The notes: generated from the sequence alone by a model not told the origin. A DNA stretch of 45,020 bases from Candidatus Nitrosocaldus sp. (GCA_025054855.1 JANWZS010000005.1:1-45020), one strand, 5' to 3'. Shown: positions 25,988 to 36,088, numbered from the stretch's first letter. Made by a program: numbers and translations.

Positions 25988-27655
25988 ATGCTGAGGAGCA
26001 GGAAGACCGTAGAGGGTCCAGAGAGGGCACCTCACAGGGCTATGTACAAGGCCATGGGCCTTACAGATGAGGAGATAGCGAGGCCGTTCGTAGGAGTATC
26101 ACACAGCGGGAATGAGGCGACGCCATGCAACATACACCTAGGCAGGTTGGCTGAGTATGCGAAGGCTGGTGTAAGAGATGCCAATGGCACAGCAAGGATA
26201 TTCGCTACGATAGCGGTGAGCGATGGCATAGCCATGGGGCACGAGGGCATGAAGGCATCGCTGATAAGCAGGGAGGTTATAGCAGACTCGATAGAGTTGA
26301 TGGTCCATGCACACCAGTACGATGCGCTAGTATGCATAGCAGGGTGTGACAAGAGCCTCCCAGGTAGCATGATGGCCATGGCCAGGCTCAACATACCATC
26401 CGCATTCGTCTATGGAGGTACCATGGTCCCAGGATACCACGACGGTAGATACCTGACCATACAGGATGTGTTTGAGGCTGTAGGAGCATACACCAAGGGT
26501 ACGATCACCCTCCAGGAGCTGATGGAGATAGAGAACCATGCATGCCCATCCGCAGGCTCCTGCGCTGGGATGTACACAGCGAACACCATGGCATCGATAA
26601 GCGAGGCTCTAGGCCTGGCGTTACCAGGGAGCGCAAGCCCCAGCGCAGAGGATAGGAGGAGGGCTGATGCAGTGTACAGTACAGGCAGGGCAGTCATGCA
26701 GCTGCTGGAGTTGGGCATAAAGGCCAGGGATATACTCACCTTCGAGGCATTCGAGAATGCTATAGCAGTGCTCAATGCTGTTGGAGGCTCGACCAACGCT
26801 GTGCTCCACCTACTAGCGATAGCGAGGGAGGCCGGTGTGAGGCTCACGTACGATGACTTTGAGAGGATAAGGGCCAGGACTCCGCACATAGCAGATATGC
26901 GACCAGGGGGCTCGTACGTCATGTACGAACTGGATAAGGTCGGTGGTGTACCAGTGATAATGAAGGAGCTGCTGAAGCATGGTCTACTCCATGGCGATGC
27001 ATTGACCGTCACCGGGAGGAGCGTCAAGGAGAACCTCGAGAACATCACCACGGAGCCAGATGGCAGGATAGTCAGAAGGGTTGAGGATGCCATACATAGG
27101 GAAGGTACGATAAGGATACTCAGGGGTACCCTTGCTCCAGATGGTGCGGTAGTGAAGGTCGCTGGGATCAAGGCTACCATGTTCAGGGGCAGGGCAAGGG
27201 TCTTCGATGGCGAGGAGGAGGCCTTCCAGGCCATAAGCAAGGGCAGGATAGTCGAGGGTGATGCCGTGGTCATAAGGTATGAGGGGCCCAGGGGTGGGCC
27301 AGGGATGAGGGAGATGCTTGCCGTCACCGCTGCCATAGTAGGCCAAGGGTTGGGGGAGCATGTTGCACTGATAACCGATGGGAGGTTCTCAGGTGCAACC
27401 AGGGGGCTGATGATAGGGCACGTTGCGCCAGAGGCTGCGGTTGGAGGACCAATAGCACTCGTAGAGGATGGGGATGGGATAAGCGTAGATGTGGAGCATG
27501 GTAGGCTGGATGTTGAGTTGAGCAGGGAGGAGTTGGAGGCTAGGAGGAGGAGATGGAGGGCTAAGGATCAGGCATACAGGCATGGTGTCTTTGCAAAGTA
27601 CGCAATGCTGGTAAGATCATCTGCAGAGGGTGCAGTGACCAATCCAGCGGTGTGA
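25988..27655 (+). CDS. ilvD: dihydroxy-acid dehydratase
   Basis: The protein has about 555 residues. It starts [20 protein letters not shown], the typical IlvD N-terminus. Iron-sulfur cluster cysteines are seen in [18 protein letters not shown] and [16 protein letters not shown]. The C-terminal [19 protein letters not shown] is also diagnostic. It dehydrates 2,3-dihydroxy-isovalerate and -methylvalerate in valine and isoleucine synthesis, and works with the ilvB-ilvN operon 10 kb away. ATG 25988 is chosen from TATA spacing; ATG 25973 and TTG 25964 are in frame. Confidence 0.96.
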   Translation: MLRSRKTVEGPERAPHRAMYKAMGLTDEEIARPFVGVSHSGNEATPCNIHLGRLAEYAKAGVRDANGTARIFATIAVSDGIAMGHEGMKASLISREVIADSIELMVHAHQYDALVCIAGCDKSLPGSMMAMARLNIPSAFVYGGTMVPGYHDGRYLTIQDVFEAVGAYTKGTITLQELMEIENHACPSAGSCAGMYTANTMASISEALGLALPGSASPSAEDRRRADAVYSTGRAVMQLLELGIKARDILTFEAFENAIAVLNAVGGSTNAVLHLLAIAREAGVRLTYDDFERIRARTPHIADMRPGGSYVMYELDKVGGVPVIMKELLKHGLLHGDALTVTGRSVKENLENITTEPDGRIVRRVEDAIHREGTIRILRGTLAPDGAVVKVAGIKATMFRGRARVFDGEEEAFQAISKGRIVEGDAVVIRYEGPRGGPGMREMLAVTAAIVGQGLGEHVALITDGRFSGATRGLMIGHVAPEAAVGGPIALVEDGDGISVDVEHGRLDVELSREELEARRRRWRAKDQAYRHGVFAKYAMLVRSSAEGAVTNPAV

Positions 27656-27699
27656 GGAGAGATAAGGATATAAAAATAGCATTGGTAATTAACAGGGCC

Positions 27700-28203
27700 A
27701 TGGATGATGCTGATGCCGATACTGGTAGTGCTGGAGATGGTGGTGGTGAGTGTGTATTCTGCCTTATAGCAGAGGGCAGGAAGGAGGCTGCAGTAGTGTA
27801 TGAGGATGGTAGCATGATGGCCTTCATGGACAAGTATCCGATAAGCACTGGACATACGCTGGTCATACCGAAGAGGCACTATGCAACCATCCTGGAGATG
27901 GATGGCAAGGATGTGGGTATGCTATTTGCACTGGCGCACAGGGTAGCAAAGGCCGCAGTAAGGGCACTGAATGCCCAGGGCTTCTCTATAGCGCAGAACA
28001 ACGGGAAGGTTGCGCATCAGGTCGTGCCCCACGTGCATGTGCACATAGTACCAAGGTTCATCGATGAGGAGAGGAGCAGGTGGCCAAGCAGGAGAACAGC
28101 ATCCATGGATGAGTTGAGGGCTATAGCCATGAAGATAAGGCAGCAACTGGATACCAGGAGTGATGGTGCTGATGCTGTCGATGTCGAACTCATAACAGAC
28201 TGA
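27700..28203 (+). CDS. HIT family nucleotide hydrolase
   Basis: The protein has about 167 residues. The zinc-ribbon-like CVFCLIAEG, the GHTLVIPKRHYATI segment and the catalytic HVHVHIVPRF triad motif define the HIT superfamily (Hint/FHIT-like AMP or dinucleoside hydrolases). A frame opens at GTG 27652, overlapping the ilvD stop codon. However, a TATA box (27668-27680) lies 26 nt before ATG 27700, so this shorter start and an independent promoter inside the junction are more likely. The Asp/Gly-rich first 18 residues look disordered. Confidence 0.92.
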   Translation: MDDADADTGSAGDGGGECVFCLIAEGRKEAAVVYEDGSMMAFMDKYPISTGHTLVIPKRHYATILEMDGKDVGMLFALAHRVAKAAVRALNAQGFSIAQNNGKVAHQVVPHVHVHIVPRFIDEERSRWPSRRTASMDELRAIAMKIRQQLDTRSDGADAVDVELITD

Positions 28204-28269
28204 TCAACATTGGACCGATGTGATATATAGAAGAGTTAGTAGGATAACTTCGTATAGCGTGAGGATCAG

Positions 28270-29517
28270 TTAGTTGATCCTGTACCTGAGTATCGCAGCT
28301 ATCTGGCCTAGGCTCTCAAGCATCTTCCCATCCTCCGTGCCTGACGATATAACCTCTACCCTGGTACCAGTGTTCATGGCCAGTTCATCGAGGTACTCTA
28401 TGATATCCTGCTCATACACATCGTAGTCCATGCTGGAGCACCTGGTGCATGCCTTGCTTATCATCTCCTGCTTGACCTGTATAGCCTTGTCCATGCTCAC
28501 TATCCTCTCCTCCCTTGCACCACACCTCCTGCATACGGCCTCTACCCTAACCCTCGCTATGTTGTCATTGACGAGAACCACATCAGCTATACCACCCTTG
28601 AGGGCTGTCAAGACCTCCTGCATACCGTAGAGTGCCAACCCCTTGCTGGAGTTTATCTCCTCGAAGAGCCTCCTTACGAGCCTCTTCTCCTCCATGAGCC
28701 TGTACTCCTTGAGTATATCCTGAGCCTTCTCTAGAGCCTCCCTCACCCCTTCCCTACCAGCATAGGATATGTCGAGCACTGCAAGGACATTCTTCTGGAG
28801 CCTGTAGTCTAGGTAACCGTTCTTGAGGAACTCATCCTTGGTCGGTCCTGGGCCAGCCACTATTACACCAACAACACCATAGGTATCTATGAGGAGTGAC
28901 TTTGCATGCTCAGCGACCCTGTTGAAGTAATCGTTCAGCTCCATCTCCCTGAGCCTCTCATACCTCCTCGCAGACTGACCCCCTGCCCTATGCTTCCCCC
29001 CAACACCGGATGTCATGTGATCCACGACCTCTACCTTGTTCCCCTCCAGTATACCTATACCTGCCTCACTGCTATCTATCGCTATTATTCCTATCACCTT
29101 CTCCTCCTTGAGCATATCCTTGAGTATATCTGTGTGGAAGTGATCGTCACACCTGTAAAGGAAGATGTTCAATGGCTTTGGAGGCTCTATCTCGAATATC
29201 CTCACCACCTCACTCCCAAGGCCATTGGTTGGCAGTGCACCGCAGAATATCACCAGCCCATTCTCTGGCGTCCTGTTGTAGAGCTTGAGCCTCTGCATGG
29301 TCTTGGTCAGGGCATCTAGCACATGGTTCCTCGTGGAATCGGACTTTATGTTCGAGGCGGTACCGTACTCCTCTCTCAACGTTGCTATAACCTCGTGTAT
29401 GGGCTTGCCTTGGGGTATGTAGAGTGAGATGAGCTCTGTACCCCTGCCCTTCTTCTGTGACAACTCATTCAGCATACGCTTCAGCCTGTAGAGCCTTACA
29501 GAGTCCGATCTGCCCAT
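28270..29517 (-). CDS. prf1: peptide chain release factor aRF1
   Basis: The protein has about 415 residues. Domain 1 carries the stop-codon-reading NIKS motif (near residue 57), domain 2 the catalytic GGQ (HRAGGQSARRYER, near residue 180), and domain 3 a CxxC...CxxC mini-zinc site (CRRCGAREE ... CTRCSS). It ends translation at all three stop codons in archaea. ATG 29517 gives the normal N-terminus (SDSVRLYRLKRMLNELSQKKG) and fits the TATA run at 29543-29551; GTG 29538 is also in frame. Confidence 0.96.
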   Translation of the reverse strand: MGRSDSVRLYRLKRMLNELSQKKGRGTELISLYIPQGKPIHEVIATLREEYGTASNIKSDSTRNHVLDALTKTMQRLKLYNRTPENGLVIFCGALPTNGLGSEVVRIFEIEPPKPLNIFLYRCDDHFHTDILKDMLKEEKVIGIIAIDSSEAGIGILEGNKVEVVDHMTSGVGGKHRAGGQSARRYERLREMELNDYFNRVAEHAKSLLIDTYGVVGVIVAGPGPTKDEFLKNGYLDYRLQKNVLAVLDISYAGREGVREALEKAQDILKEYRLMEEKRLVRRLFEEINSSKGLALYGMQEVLTALKGGIADVVLVNDNIARVRVEAVCRRCGAREERIVSMDKAIQVKQEMISKACTRCSSMDYDVYEQDIIEYLDELAMNTGTRVEVISSGTEDGKMLESLGQIAAILRYRIN

Positions 29518-29611
29518 TACTGGCTTATCAGCCTCCACGCATAATATTAATTTTAGTAGGTGTGGTTGCTAGATAACACAGGTGTGCACTGTAGATGCTC
29601 ATCCATGCTCA

Positions 29612-29824
29612 TCATGCATATGCCCTCAGCAACCTCCTCCACACATCGAGGAACCTACCAAACAGACCACCAAATGCAAAGTTGATGACTGCAGAGAATG
29701 ATGCCAGGGCGAGTACCTGCCACATCTCAAGCCTCAACACGAAGAGGTTGAAGACTATGTATATTGGTACCCAGAAGACTATGGATGCTAGAGAGTCTAC
29801 TATGTAACGCCTCCTATCCTTCAT
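29612..29824 (-). CDS. small two-helix membrane protein, AlaE-like
   Basis: This 70-residue protein has two transmembrane helices. The pattern V-D-S-L-A-S-I-V-F-W at the N-terminus and N-F-A-F-G-G-L-F-G-R-F-L-D-x-W-R-R after the second helix resembles one half of bacterial L-alanine exporter AlaE (about 149 residues). Two copies might assemble to mimic the full-length protein; alanine export is only a guess. A TATA-like run at 29845-29855 is 26 nt before the ATG. It sits 95 nt from the aRF1 gene, in the same direction. Confidence 0.65.
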   Translation of the reverse strand: MKDRRRYIVDSLASIVFWVPIYIVFNLFVLRLEMWQVLALASFSAVINFAFGGLFGRFLDVWRRLLRAYA

Positions 29825-29969
29825 ACATCATCAAGCACGGGATTGATAATATGTATCTTGCACCCAGTGCATCTACCCATGCATGTTGCTGTTACATACC
29901 ATCATACCTATTATAGTATGAGTATTATGTAAACTATAATTACAACTGCAAGTTATTCAATCATACTGT

Positions 29970-30599
29970 ATGCTCCCGAGGCTAGAGTACATAAAGCAGG
30001 CTAGGATAAGGCTTGGGCTGACGCAGAGGAGGCTTGCTACCCTAGCTGGTGTGAGCACATCCATGATAAACCAGATAGAGTCTGGGAGGTGCAAGCCAAG
30101 TTACGATACCGCAAAGAGGATATTCGAGGTGCTCAACTCGCTAGAGGATAGATCATCGCCAAAGGTTGTGGACATATGCACTAGAGAGATAATAGGTGTG
30201 TCCGTGGATGACTCGCTCCATCATGCTATAGAGTTGATGCGCAGGAACTCGTTCAGCCAACTCCCAGTATTCGCCGACTCGAAGCCAGTGGGTATGGTGA
30301 GTGAGGAGGGGATAGTGAGGTACATCATGGCTAGAGATAACAACACTCTCGCTGGTGATGGCAGGCTGGTAACGAGCATGTTGAACAGAACAGATCATGC
30401 CTTCAGGAGGGGCAGGGGCAAGGGTCTTAACGAGTGCAGGGTAAGAGATATCATGGAACCAGCACCGCCCATAGTCGATGCCTCTACTCCAGCAAAGGCC
30501 ATAGTACCACTCATAAGGTTCTCAAAGTGTGTGCTTGTCAGTGAGAAGGGGAATATAGTTGGTATAGTCACAGTTGCAGATATGTTCAAGATACTTTAG
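29970..30599 (+). CDS. XRE-type HTH regulator fused to a CBS pair
   Basis: The protein has 209 residues. Residues 5-60 form a Cro/C1-type helix-turn-helix (RLGLTQRRLATLAGVSTSMINQIESGRCKPSY). Residues about 65-209 carry two CBS repeats (VVDICTREIIGVSVDDSL ... GMVSEEGIVRY; VRDIMEPAPPIVDAST ... GIVTVADMFKIL). This fusion is widespread in archaea and likely links adenylate energy state to transcription. A basic R/G-rich loop (residues 145-152) separates the repeats. The start has a TATA-like box about 30 nt upstream. Confidence 0.92.
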   Translation: MLPRLEYIKQARIRLGLTQRRLATLAGVSTSMINQIESGRCKPSYDTAKRIFEVLNSLEDRSSPKVVDICTREIIGVSVDDSLHHAIELMRRNSFSQLPVFADSKPVGMVSEEGIVRYIMARDNNTLAGDGRLVTSMLNRTDHAFRRGRGKGLNECRVRDIMEPAPPIVDASTPAKAIVPLIRFSKCVLVSEKGNIVGIVTVADMFKIL

Positions 30600-30919
30600 G
30601 CAGGGTATCTTGATTTTAATCATAGGCTTCTCGTGTGCACAAACCTGTCGATCACTCCAGTTTTATATATTGCATAGGCTTACGAGTTGTGATAGTGATG
30701 TTTGATGTCTCGTCCATGGGCTGACAGATGGCTGGAATCTCTTACCGTGTTGGTATCTTTACATGCATGCTGTACGGGATGGGATGGTGTATGCGTAGAT
30801 AACCGCCCAATGCTGGTAGAGTGCACGCTGAACGTGCGTGCTATATGCCCATCCCTTAACAGCCCTTGACAGTCGTTGAGTAAGGTGCAAAGTATGTAGA
30901 GGGATTCTAGCAGTCTGAT
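30600..30919. other. non-coding stretch with orphan promoter
   Basis: No protein gene is visible. A strong TATA box at 30661-30671 (TTTTATATATT) has no start codon 26 nt downstream that opens a long frame. The sequence that follows is described as a candidate small RNA. The rest of the interval up to the minus-strand stop codon at 30920 shows nothing. Confidence 0.5.
30690..30745 (+). ncRNA. candidate C/D-box-like small RNA (weak)
   Basis: Downstream of the orphan TATA box at 30661-30671, the sequence has a C-box-like AGTGATGTTTGATG (about 30694-30707) and a D-box-like CTGA (30721-30724), about 15-20 nt apart. The second C'/D pair is not clear. The promoter position is the best support; the boxes alone could be chance. 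Confidence 0.2.
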
Positions 30920-32194
30920 CTACTCCTGCCTCCATCTTGTAACATGTGAGCCTACGAGCACTAACGCTCCAGTGAGCAACACCAGCACAGATGTTGCCTG
31001 CAGCATCCCAGCCATGCTGGATGAGTACATGCTGGAATTCAGTGCATCTATGAAGTACGTCAGGGGGAAGATGTACGCTATGCTCTGCATGTACTCTGGC
31101 ATACTCTCTACAGGCCAGAATGTACCGGAGAGGAACATCATGGGGAATACTAGTGCATTGCTTGCACCAGCTATGGCATGGGGCTCCTTCAGCACACCTG
31201 CTATCAGCATGCCCAGACCTGTGAAGCATAACGCTCCTATTGCAAGTACTGCCATGCTCATCAGATTGGGTGTAGAGGTGTTGAACACTGCCACTGCTAT
31301 GCCTATCATCATAGAAGCGAGTACAAGGGCGAGTATGGTCTGCGTCATCATATTCGCTACTATCCACTGTAACCTACTCAGTGGTGTACTCATGAGCCTC
31401 TTGAGCATCCCTCTCCTCTTAAAGTCTGCTGCTATCTCGCTCGTACCTACTACTCCGTTGGTCATTATGAATGCAGCAAGTACAGCAGGGAGGTAGTAGT
31501 TAGCATTCCCTGCATGGTTCACATCGAGTGGGCTACTGGTATCGATCACATCCATATCCAGCATATCTGGTGCATCTATGGCCTTCTGCTGTACCCTAGC
31601 AAGTATGGCCACTAGCATACCATGGACATGCTCATACTCCCTATCCCTACTCGAATCCACCACGAGCAGTAGCCTTGCATCTGTGCCATCACCATCGTTG
31701 GTCATCAACGCATCTAGCCCTCGCTGCAACCCCTCCCTGCCAGAGATTATGCTCGATCTTGCTGAATCTGGTAGAGGTATAGAGGACTGCTCGAGGAAGA
31801 GGTCCAGAGTGGATAGCATGACCATCATCCTAGCCTCCATGCTACTCTCCATCATAGCGGAGTCGAAGCCCTTGGGTATCACGAGTGTCCTCTTGCTGGA
31901 CTGCTTCACATACTCATACACATCCACATCTGGGGCGATGTGCTTGACATGGAGTGCATCATTGGCCTCTAGCACATCTATGAGGATTGAGGATGTTCTA
32001 GTAGGGGTGCCATTACCATCAACATCGAGGTTCTGCACGTACAACTCGAACCTATCGCCATCGCTGAACACCAGCGTGAGTATGCTCATGAGCATTATGG
32101 GGAAGAGTATGCTGAAGAATATGCCAGTCTTACTCCTCAACCAGTCGAGTAGCAGTGCCCTTGCGAGTGCGGTGACTGCGGATATGCTACCCAT
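30920..32194 (-). CDS. ABC-2 type transporter permease
   Basis: The protein has 424 residues. One N-terminal transmembrane helix (LRSKTGIFFSILFPIMLMSILTLVF) is followed by an extracytoplasmic domain of about 190 residues. Five more helices lie in the C-terminal half, with the typical ABC-2 motif PMMFLSGTFWPVESMPEYMQ. This is the membrane half of a DrrB/YhfP-like exporter. It overlaps the ATPase gene by 8 nt, so translation is coupled. The cargo (lipid, drug or peptide) is unknown. Confidence 0.9.
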   Translation of the reverse strand: MGSISAVTALARALLLDWLRSKTGIFFSILFPIMLMSILTLVFSDGDRFELYVQNLDVDGNGTPTRTSSILIDVLEANDALHVKHIAPDVDVYEYVKQSSKRTLVIPKGFDSAMMESSMEARMMVMLSTLDLFLEQSSIPLPDSARSSIISGREGLQRGLDALMTNDGDGTDARLLLVVDSSRDREYEHVHGMLVAILARVQQKAIDAPDMLDMDVIDTSSPLDVNHAGNANYYLPAVLAAFIMTNGVVGTSEIAADFKRRGMLKRLMSTPLSRLQWIVANMMTQTILALVLASMMIGIAVAVFNTSTPNLMSMAVLAIGALCFTGLGMLIAGVLKEPHAIAGASNALVFPMMFLSGTFWPVESMPEYMQSIAYIFPLTYFIDALNSSMYSSSMAGMLQATSVLVLLTGALVLVGSHVTRWRQE

Positions 32195-33122
32195 CGTTGA
32201 TCAGCCTACCCTCCTCATCCATCCTACCTACGAGCCTAAGGAACGCATCCTCGAGTGAGGGGTTCCTGAACTGCACCTCCAACCCATCCCTTATCGCCAT
32301 ATCCACTATCTCGCTTATTGGAATGCTACCTATACCCATATCATCCATACTCAGCACTAGTGTATCCCCGACCACACCGTACTCCCTCACCAGGGATGCA
32401 AGGCCCTTGGACCTCGTGCATCCATGTATGACCAGCCTCCTGCCCAGCCCATACCTTCCCGCTATCTCGCCAGGACTACCAGTTGCCACTATCCTGCCCC
32501 TGTGCATTACCGCTACCTCATCAGCAAGGTACTCAACCTCCTCCATGTAGTGTGATGTCAGTACTACAGTCTTGCCAGAGGCCTTGAATGCCCTTATCAT
32601 ATCCCACACACCCCTCCTCGATGCTGGATCCAGGCCTGTCGTTGGCTCATCCAGGAAGATCACCTCTGGGTCGTTTATGACGGCAAGGGCAAGACCGAGC
32701 CTCTGCCTCAGGCCCCCAGAGAGCCTCTCGAACCTGATGTTGCTATGCTCCTCGAGGCCGAACTCCCTGATCAGCCCATCGATATCCCTGTGCCTATCAT
32801 ACAATCGTGAGAATAGCACCATGTTCTCCCTGACCGTGAGTTTATCTAGGGCCTTGAACTCCTGTGGCATTATGCCTATCCTCCTCTTTATCTCCTGCTC
32901 ATCCCTCCTGCTCTTACCCACGCTATAGCCCAGCACTATAGCACTACCAGATGTTGGGGTCCTCAGGCACTCCAGTATCTCTATCGCTGTTGTCTTACCT
33001 GCACCGTTTGGGCCTAGGAGTGCGAATACCGTGCCTCGCCTCACGCTGAACGATACACCATCAACTACATTCCTGCCAGAGTAACGCTTCACAAGGTCCC
33101 TCACCTCTATTGCATACTCCAT
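32187..33122 (-). CDS. ABC transporter ATP-binding protein (DrrA-like)
   Basis: The protein has 311 residues. Walker A LLGPNGAGKTT, signature RLSGGLRQRLGLALA, Walker B VIFLDEPTTGLDP and the switch LTSHYMEEVE are all intact. The C-terminal 80 residues beyond the ATPase core are typical of DrrA/ABC-2 exporters. ATG 33122 (MEYAIEVRDLVKRYSG) is chosen because a TATA box at 33143-33150 lies 26 nt upstream; the longer frame from 33182 includes the promoter. The permease is encoded immediately downstream. Confidence 0.95.
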   Translation of the reverse strand: MEYAIEVRDLVKRYSGRNVVDGVSFSVRRGTVFALLGPNGAGKTTAIEILECLRTPTSGSAIVLGYSVGKSRRDEQEIKRRIGIMPQEFKALDKLTVRENMVLFSRLYDRHRDIDGLIREFGLEEHSNIRFERLSGGLRQRLGLALAVINDPEVIFLDEPTTGLDPASRRGVWDMIRAFKASGKTVVLTSHYMEEVEYLADEVAVMHRGRIVATGSPGEIAGRYGLGRRLVIHGCTRSKGLASLVREYGVVGDTLVLSMDDMGIGSIPISEIVDMAIRDGLEVQFRNPSLEDAFLRLVGRMDEEGRLINDG

Positions 33123-33262
33123 ACCTATAACCTGCTCATCAAAGTATAAAGAGGTTTCAATCGTCACCCGTGCCGTATGCATCCATAATCGCTACCGGTG
33201 GAGCCTCTACTTGATACGATGATACAGTAATGCCTTAATAGCATCCCCATCTAGATCTCTGC

Positions 33263-34552
33263 ATGGAGCGTGTGTATGCTAACCAACTCGAGGAGTCTAT
33301 GCTCGGCAGGGATGTGGAGGTAGCAGGGTGGGTGGAGGATATAAGGGAGCTTGGTGCTATAGTCTTCATAATAGTCAGGGATGTGAGTGGAGGTATACAG
33401 GTTGTTGCAGAGCCTTCCATGCTGACCGTCAACGAGGGTACCAAGGTCACGAGGCAGAGCTCTGTAAGGGTTAGGGGAAGGGTGCAGAGGAGCAGATCGG
33501 TGCACTACCCTCTGGAGATAAGGGCTGAGGCGCTCACAGTCTACTCCATAGCAAAGCATCCACTACCCATAGATCCTACAGGCAGGGTGAGCGCATCGCT
33601 GGATGCAAGGCTGGATGCTAGGGCACTGGATCTGAGGAATCCGAGCGTTGCAGCGATATTCAAGTTGAGGCATCATGCACTCCAGATGATAAGGAGGGTG
33701 CTGGTGGAGAAGGGGTTCATGGAAGTCAATACACCGAAGATAATAGGGAGCGCAAGCGAGGGAGGGGCTAACCTGTTCAGGCTCACATACTTCAACAACA
33801 GACAGGCATACCTTGCACAGAGCCCACAGCTGTACAAGGAACAACTCACACTAGCCCTCGACAGGGTATTCGAGATAGCCTCATACTACAGGGCAGAGAA
33901 GTCGCACACCACTAGGCATCTCAGCGAGTTCGTAAGTGTGGATATAGAGGCTGCGTACATGGATGCAGATGGTGTGATGCGTGTTGCTGAGGAGTTGATG
34001 GTCAGCCTACTCAGGGAACTCAAGGAGAGGTGCAGCAGGGAGTTGAGTCTTCTAGGCTCAAGCATAGATGTTCCATCTCCACCATTCCCAAGGATAACGT
34101 ACATGGAGGCTGTAGAGATGCTTAGGAAGGATCATGGTATCAGCATAGAGTTCGGGGATGATCTGAGCGACCATGCGCTCAAGCTCCTTGGGGAGAGTAT
34201 CAAGGGCTTCTACTTCATAGTAGATTGGCCAACCAAGCTGAAGCCATTCTACATACATGAGAGGGATGACGATCCAAACCTGTCATACTCATTCGACCTG
34301 CAGTATGGTGCGCTTGAGCTGGCATCTGGAGGGAAGAGGCTACACGATGCCTCAAGGCTGAGGAGTAGGCTAGTGGAGCAGGGCCTCAACCCAGATGACT
34401 TTAGAGACCATCTGAAGGTATTCGAGTGGGGTATGCCACCTCATGCTGGATGGGGCCTAGGGCTGGATAGACTCATGACCGTTATATGCAATGTGAAGAA
34501 TGTCAGAGAGGTGGTGCTCTATCCCAGGGATACTGAACGCCTCAACCCATAG
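33263..34552 (+). CDS. aspS: aspartyl-tRNA synthetase, archaeal type
   Basis: The protein has 429 residues, the short archaeal/eukaryal length without the bacterial insertion domain. An N-terminal OB-fold (residues 1-105) binds the anticodon. Class II motif 2 (FEIASYYRAEKSHTTRHLSEF) and motif 3 (HAGWGLGLDRLMTVI) are clear. Whether it is discriminating or also charges tRNA-Asn cannot be told here. The start ATG 33263 has an A/T-rich box 26 nt upstream, and it is divergent from the ABC exporter operon. Confidence 0.96.
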   Translation: MERVYANQLEESMLGRDVEVAGWVEDIRELGAIVFIIVRDVSGGIQVVAEPSMLTVNEGTKVTRQSSVRVRGRVQRSRSVHYPLEIRAEALTVYSIAKHPLPIDPTGRVSASLDARLDARALDLRNPSVAAIFKLRHHALQMIRRVLVEKGFMEVNTPKIIGSASEGGANLFRLTYFNNRQAYLAQSPQLYKEQLTLALDRVFEIASYYRAEKSHTTRHLSEFVSVDIEAAYMDADGVMRVAEELMVSLLRELKERCSRELSLLGSSIDVPSPPFPRITYMEAVEMLRKDHGISIEFGDDLSDHALKLLGESIKGFYFIVDWPTKLKPFYIHERDDDPNLSYSFDLQYGALELASGGKRLHDASRLRSRLVEQGLNPDDFRDHLKVFEWGMPPHAGWGLGLDRLMTVICNVKNVREVVLYPRDTERLNP

Positions 34553-34629
34553 CCAGTAGTGATACCATACGTGCATATGATACAGTATAACGTGGAAAAT
34601 GTTATTATCAACTTATACATTATAGATAC

Positions 34630-34965
34630 ATGCCTTGTGCTATATGCGGTGCAAGGTTTGCAGAGCATACATGCGTATACTGCAGGAAGAGCGTATGTTC
34701 TGGATGCGTTGATGATGAGGCTAGGAGGTGTATCAGGTGCAGGGGTCTCAGATCCATCCCCTTGAAGGTATTCGTCAGGAGGAACCTGTACCTCTTCGCC
34801 ATAGTCGCACTTGCATGGCTCTTCGTGGTCTTTCCATACCCGTTCCTCTTCGGCTACGAGCACTCGCTACATTATGCAGTACTCATGCCCATAATCATAG
34901 CGAGTGTGGCCATGATAATACCCCTGGTATTCCTGTTCAGGTCGTGGCGGAGGACTGGTGAGTGA
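34630..34965 (+). CDS. zinc-ribbon/B-box-like membrane protein
   Basis: The protein has 111 residues. The first 40 residues hold four C-x2-C pairs or near-pairs (CAIC, CVYC, CSGC, CIRC), together with His14, a double zinc-binding ribbon. Two transmembrane helices follow (LYLFAIVALAWLFVVFPYPFLF and VLMPIIIASVAMIIPLVFLF), and it ends with a basic tail. Such proteins recur in Thaumarchaeota without known function. The start fits a TATA-like box 26 nt upstream (34600-34608). Confidence 0.75.
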   Translation: MPCAICGARFAEHTCVYCRKSVCSGCVDDEARRCIRCRGLRSIPLKVFVRRNLYLFAIVALAWLFVVFPYPFLFGYEHSLHYAVLMPIIIASVAMIIPLVFLFRSWRRTGE

Positions 34966-35014
34966 CTAGATGGTATACCTATTCTGCCTGCTGACTGATC
35001 GCTACTCACCCACC

Positions 35015-36058
35015 TCACCCAACCCCACCCGTATGCCCCAACTCCTCTACTATGGCATGTGCAACGTCCATCGTACCGCTCCTCCCTCCCATATCTGGCG
35101 TCATTATACCCTTGCTGAGGATGCTGCGTACACAGGCCTCTATCAGGGCTGATGCCCTGGCACACCTCTCATCCCCATACCTCCCTGCAAGCCACTCGTA
35201 CATCATCCCTGATGAGAGTATGAGCGATAATGGATTGGCTATACCCTTACCTGCTATATCTGGCGCAGATCCATGCGCTGGCTCGAATATCGCATAACTC
35301 TCGCCTATGTTGGCTGATGGTGCTGCTCCAAGGCTCCCAGCTATCTGTGCAGCCTCATCCGATAGTATGTCTCCATACATGTTCATGGTCACTATGACAT
35401 CGAACTCCTCTGGCCTCCTTATGAGGTGCATGGCACATGCATCAACGTACATCTCCGAGAACCTTACATCTGGATACCTGGATGCTACATCCCTGCAGCA
35501 TCTAGCGAACAGACCATCTGTCCTCCTGAGCAGGTTGGCCTTGTGCACTGCCACCACGCTCCTCCTTCCATTCCTCCTCCTCTTCCGAGCGATCCTGAAT
35601 GCATGCTCTGCTATCCTCATGCACGCCCTCCTGGTGGTGACCTTTATGGCTATGCTCGCATCACTCCCGATATCATACTCCAAGCCAGAGTATACATCCT
35701 CCGTATTCTCCCTTACTATCACCATGTCTATACCATCGCTGAGTGCCCTCATCCCTGGGTAGGCCTTCACTGGTCTTATATTTGCGTAGAGGTCTAGCAG
35801 CCTCCTGAGATAGACTATGACATCTGCTGCGCTCTCACCTATGGGTGCCTTTATGCATGCATCCGAACCCATTATGGCATCGAGGCTCTCCTCTGGCAGT
35901 GCCCTCCCATACCTTGCCAGAGCAGCATCCCCAGCCTCAACATCCACCAGCCTCATCCCTATCCCAAGCATGGAGTTCAGTGCATCGAGCACAAGCCTAG
36001 TAGCCCTGGATATCTCAGGCCCTATACCATCGCCATCTATGAATGCTATCCTGTACAT
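35015..36058 (-). CDS. leuB: isopropylmalate/isocitrate dehydrogenase family, probable LeuB
   Basis: The protein has 347 residues. The N-terminal DGDGIGPEI, the NMYGDILSDEAAQIAGSLG metal-binding strand and the PAHGSAPDIAGKGIANP loop define the decarboxylating dehydrogenase family. The substrate loop reads RENTEDVYSGLEY, closer to isocitrate/homoisocitrate types than to the RELTG of bacterial LeuB, but archaeal LeuB proteins often look like this. Operon position as the last gene of ilvB-ilvN-leuA supports 3-isopropylmalate dehydrogenase. A basic RKRRRNGRR insert occurs near residue 160. Confidence 0.85.
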   Translation of the reverse strand: MYRIAFIDGDGIGPEISRATRLVLDALNSMLGIGMRLVDVEAGDAALARYGRALPEESLDAIMGSDACIKAPIGESAADVIVYLRRLLDLYANIRPVKAYPGMRALSDGIDMVIVRENTEDVYSGLEYDIGSDASIAIKVTTRRACMRIAEHAFRIARKRRRNGRRSVVAVHKANLLRRTDGLFARCCRDVASRYPDVRFSEMYVDACAMHLIRRPEEFDVIVTMNMYGDILSDEAAQIAGSLGAAPSANIGESYAIFEPAHGSAPDIAGKGIANPLSLILSSGMMYEWLAGRYGDERCARASALIEACVRSILSKGIMTPDMGGRSGTMDVAHAIVEELGHTGGVG

Positions 36059-36088
36059 GGCTACCTGTTGTTGTAGTAGTGGTGTGAG

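Noticed and set aside
26410-27336. 308-residue minus-strand frame within ilvD
   Set aside because: It is antisense to a firmly identified gene, with no matching family or promoter.
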